Under the pieces are notes generated by a model, which saw only the letters and a list, made by a program, of their open reading frames with translations, had not been told where the DNA came from and ran no database searches. A DNA stretch of 41,800 bases from an uncultured Eubacteriales bacterium (GTDB lineage: Bacteria; Bacillota; Clostridia; Christensenellales; UBA1242): contig CARTDZ010000004.1 of assembly GCA_949067325.1 (NCBI GenBank), positions 1 through 41,800 on the forward strand, read 5' to 3'. Shown one piece after another: positions 41,773 through 41,800 of this stretch (position 1 is its first letter; the number at the start of each line of letters is the position of its first letter). The position numbers were made by a program, and so were the translations under genes.

Positions 41773-41800
41773 ATGAAAAATAAACAATACAAAGTTACTA
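41773..41800 (+). CDS. Start of a gene cut by the window edge
   Basis: ATG at 41773 opens a frame that stays open to the end (MKNKQYKVT). GGAG at 41759-41762 lies ten bases upstream and AT-rich promoter-like sequence precedes it. Nine residues do not allow an identification. By position it would be the first gene of the element inferred from the tRNA scar. Confidence 0.45.

Noticed and set aside
41536..41787. Minus-strand 83-codon frame near the right edge
   Set aside because: TTG start without SD, composition of AT-rich noncoding DNA, and it overlaps the promoter region of the gene starting at 41773.

Overview
The window comes from a low-GC, Gram-positive-type bacterium, most likely an uncultured gut Clostridia lineage (Christensenellales-like). 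The reasons are: AT-rich DNA with strong Shine-Dalgarno (SD) sites, the sporulation-family pair yqfC-yqfD, the Firmicutes-specific rplU-prp-rpmA order with an L27 precursor that carries a cleavable N-terminus, sepF-lspA-rluD clustering, and single-membrane style surface proteins ending in a transmembrane anchor. The taxonomic call is inference; no 16S rRNA gene is present.

Layout. 1-245: 3' end of tuf (EF-Tu) with terminators. 461-2421: a small accessory-looking patch with a 35-bp tandem repeat, a WG-repeat-like protein and two divergent small XRE regulators. 2610-4621: sepF-lspA-rluD. 4645-5518: a second tandem repeat, a bacterial PH-domain protein and a tiny Cys/Gly-rich protein. 5741-9866: a 1350-residue surface protein. 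10033-11092: rplU-prp-rpmA with a leader. 11249-12076: an OGG-type DNA glycosylase. 12184-16751: floA, an unknown membrane protein, yqfC, yqfD, ybeY and era as one operon. 16803-20646: phosphoketolase, then a GT4 glycosyltransferase. 20622-22883: divergent murB and murC, both apparently leaderless. 22893-37228: one 14-kb transcription unit holding an ABC ATPase, a roughly 12-TM permease and two giant surface proteins (2056 and 1875 residues). 37307-40217: two minus-strand genes, an unknown membrane protein with a calcium-loop-like motif and a FAD/Rieske oxidoreductase. 40431-40967: a small membrane-tethered protein. 40968-41360: noncoding.

The right end holds a 45-nt remnant of tRNA-Thr(GGT), covering the anticodon loop through CCA. 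It is followed by an AT palindrome, repeated GTAACTT boxes and the first codons of a gene. This is the expected scar of a tyrosine-integrase element inserted at a tRNA gene, with the element extending to the right beyond the window.

The most distinctive system is the ABC transporter plus giant-protein operon. One giant is a stalk of about 19 BIG2-like domains, arranged as alternating A/B pairs and capped by a beta-helix. The other is an MBG/YDG-repeat fibre with a C-terminal membrane anchor and a long charged cytoplasmic tail. The other anchored genes (5814-9866, 37307-38671, 40431-40967) suggest that much of this window serves cell-surface architecture.
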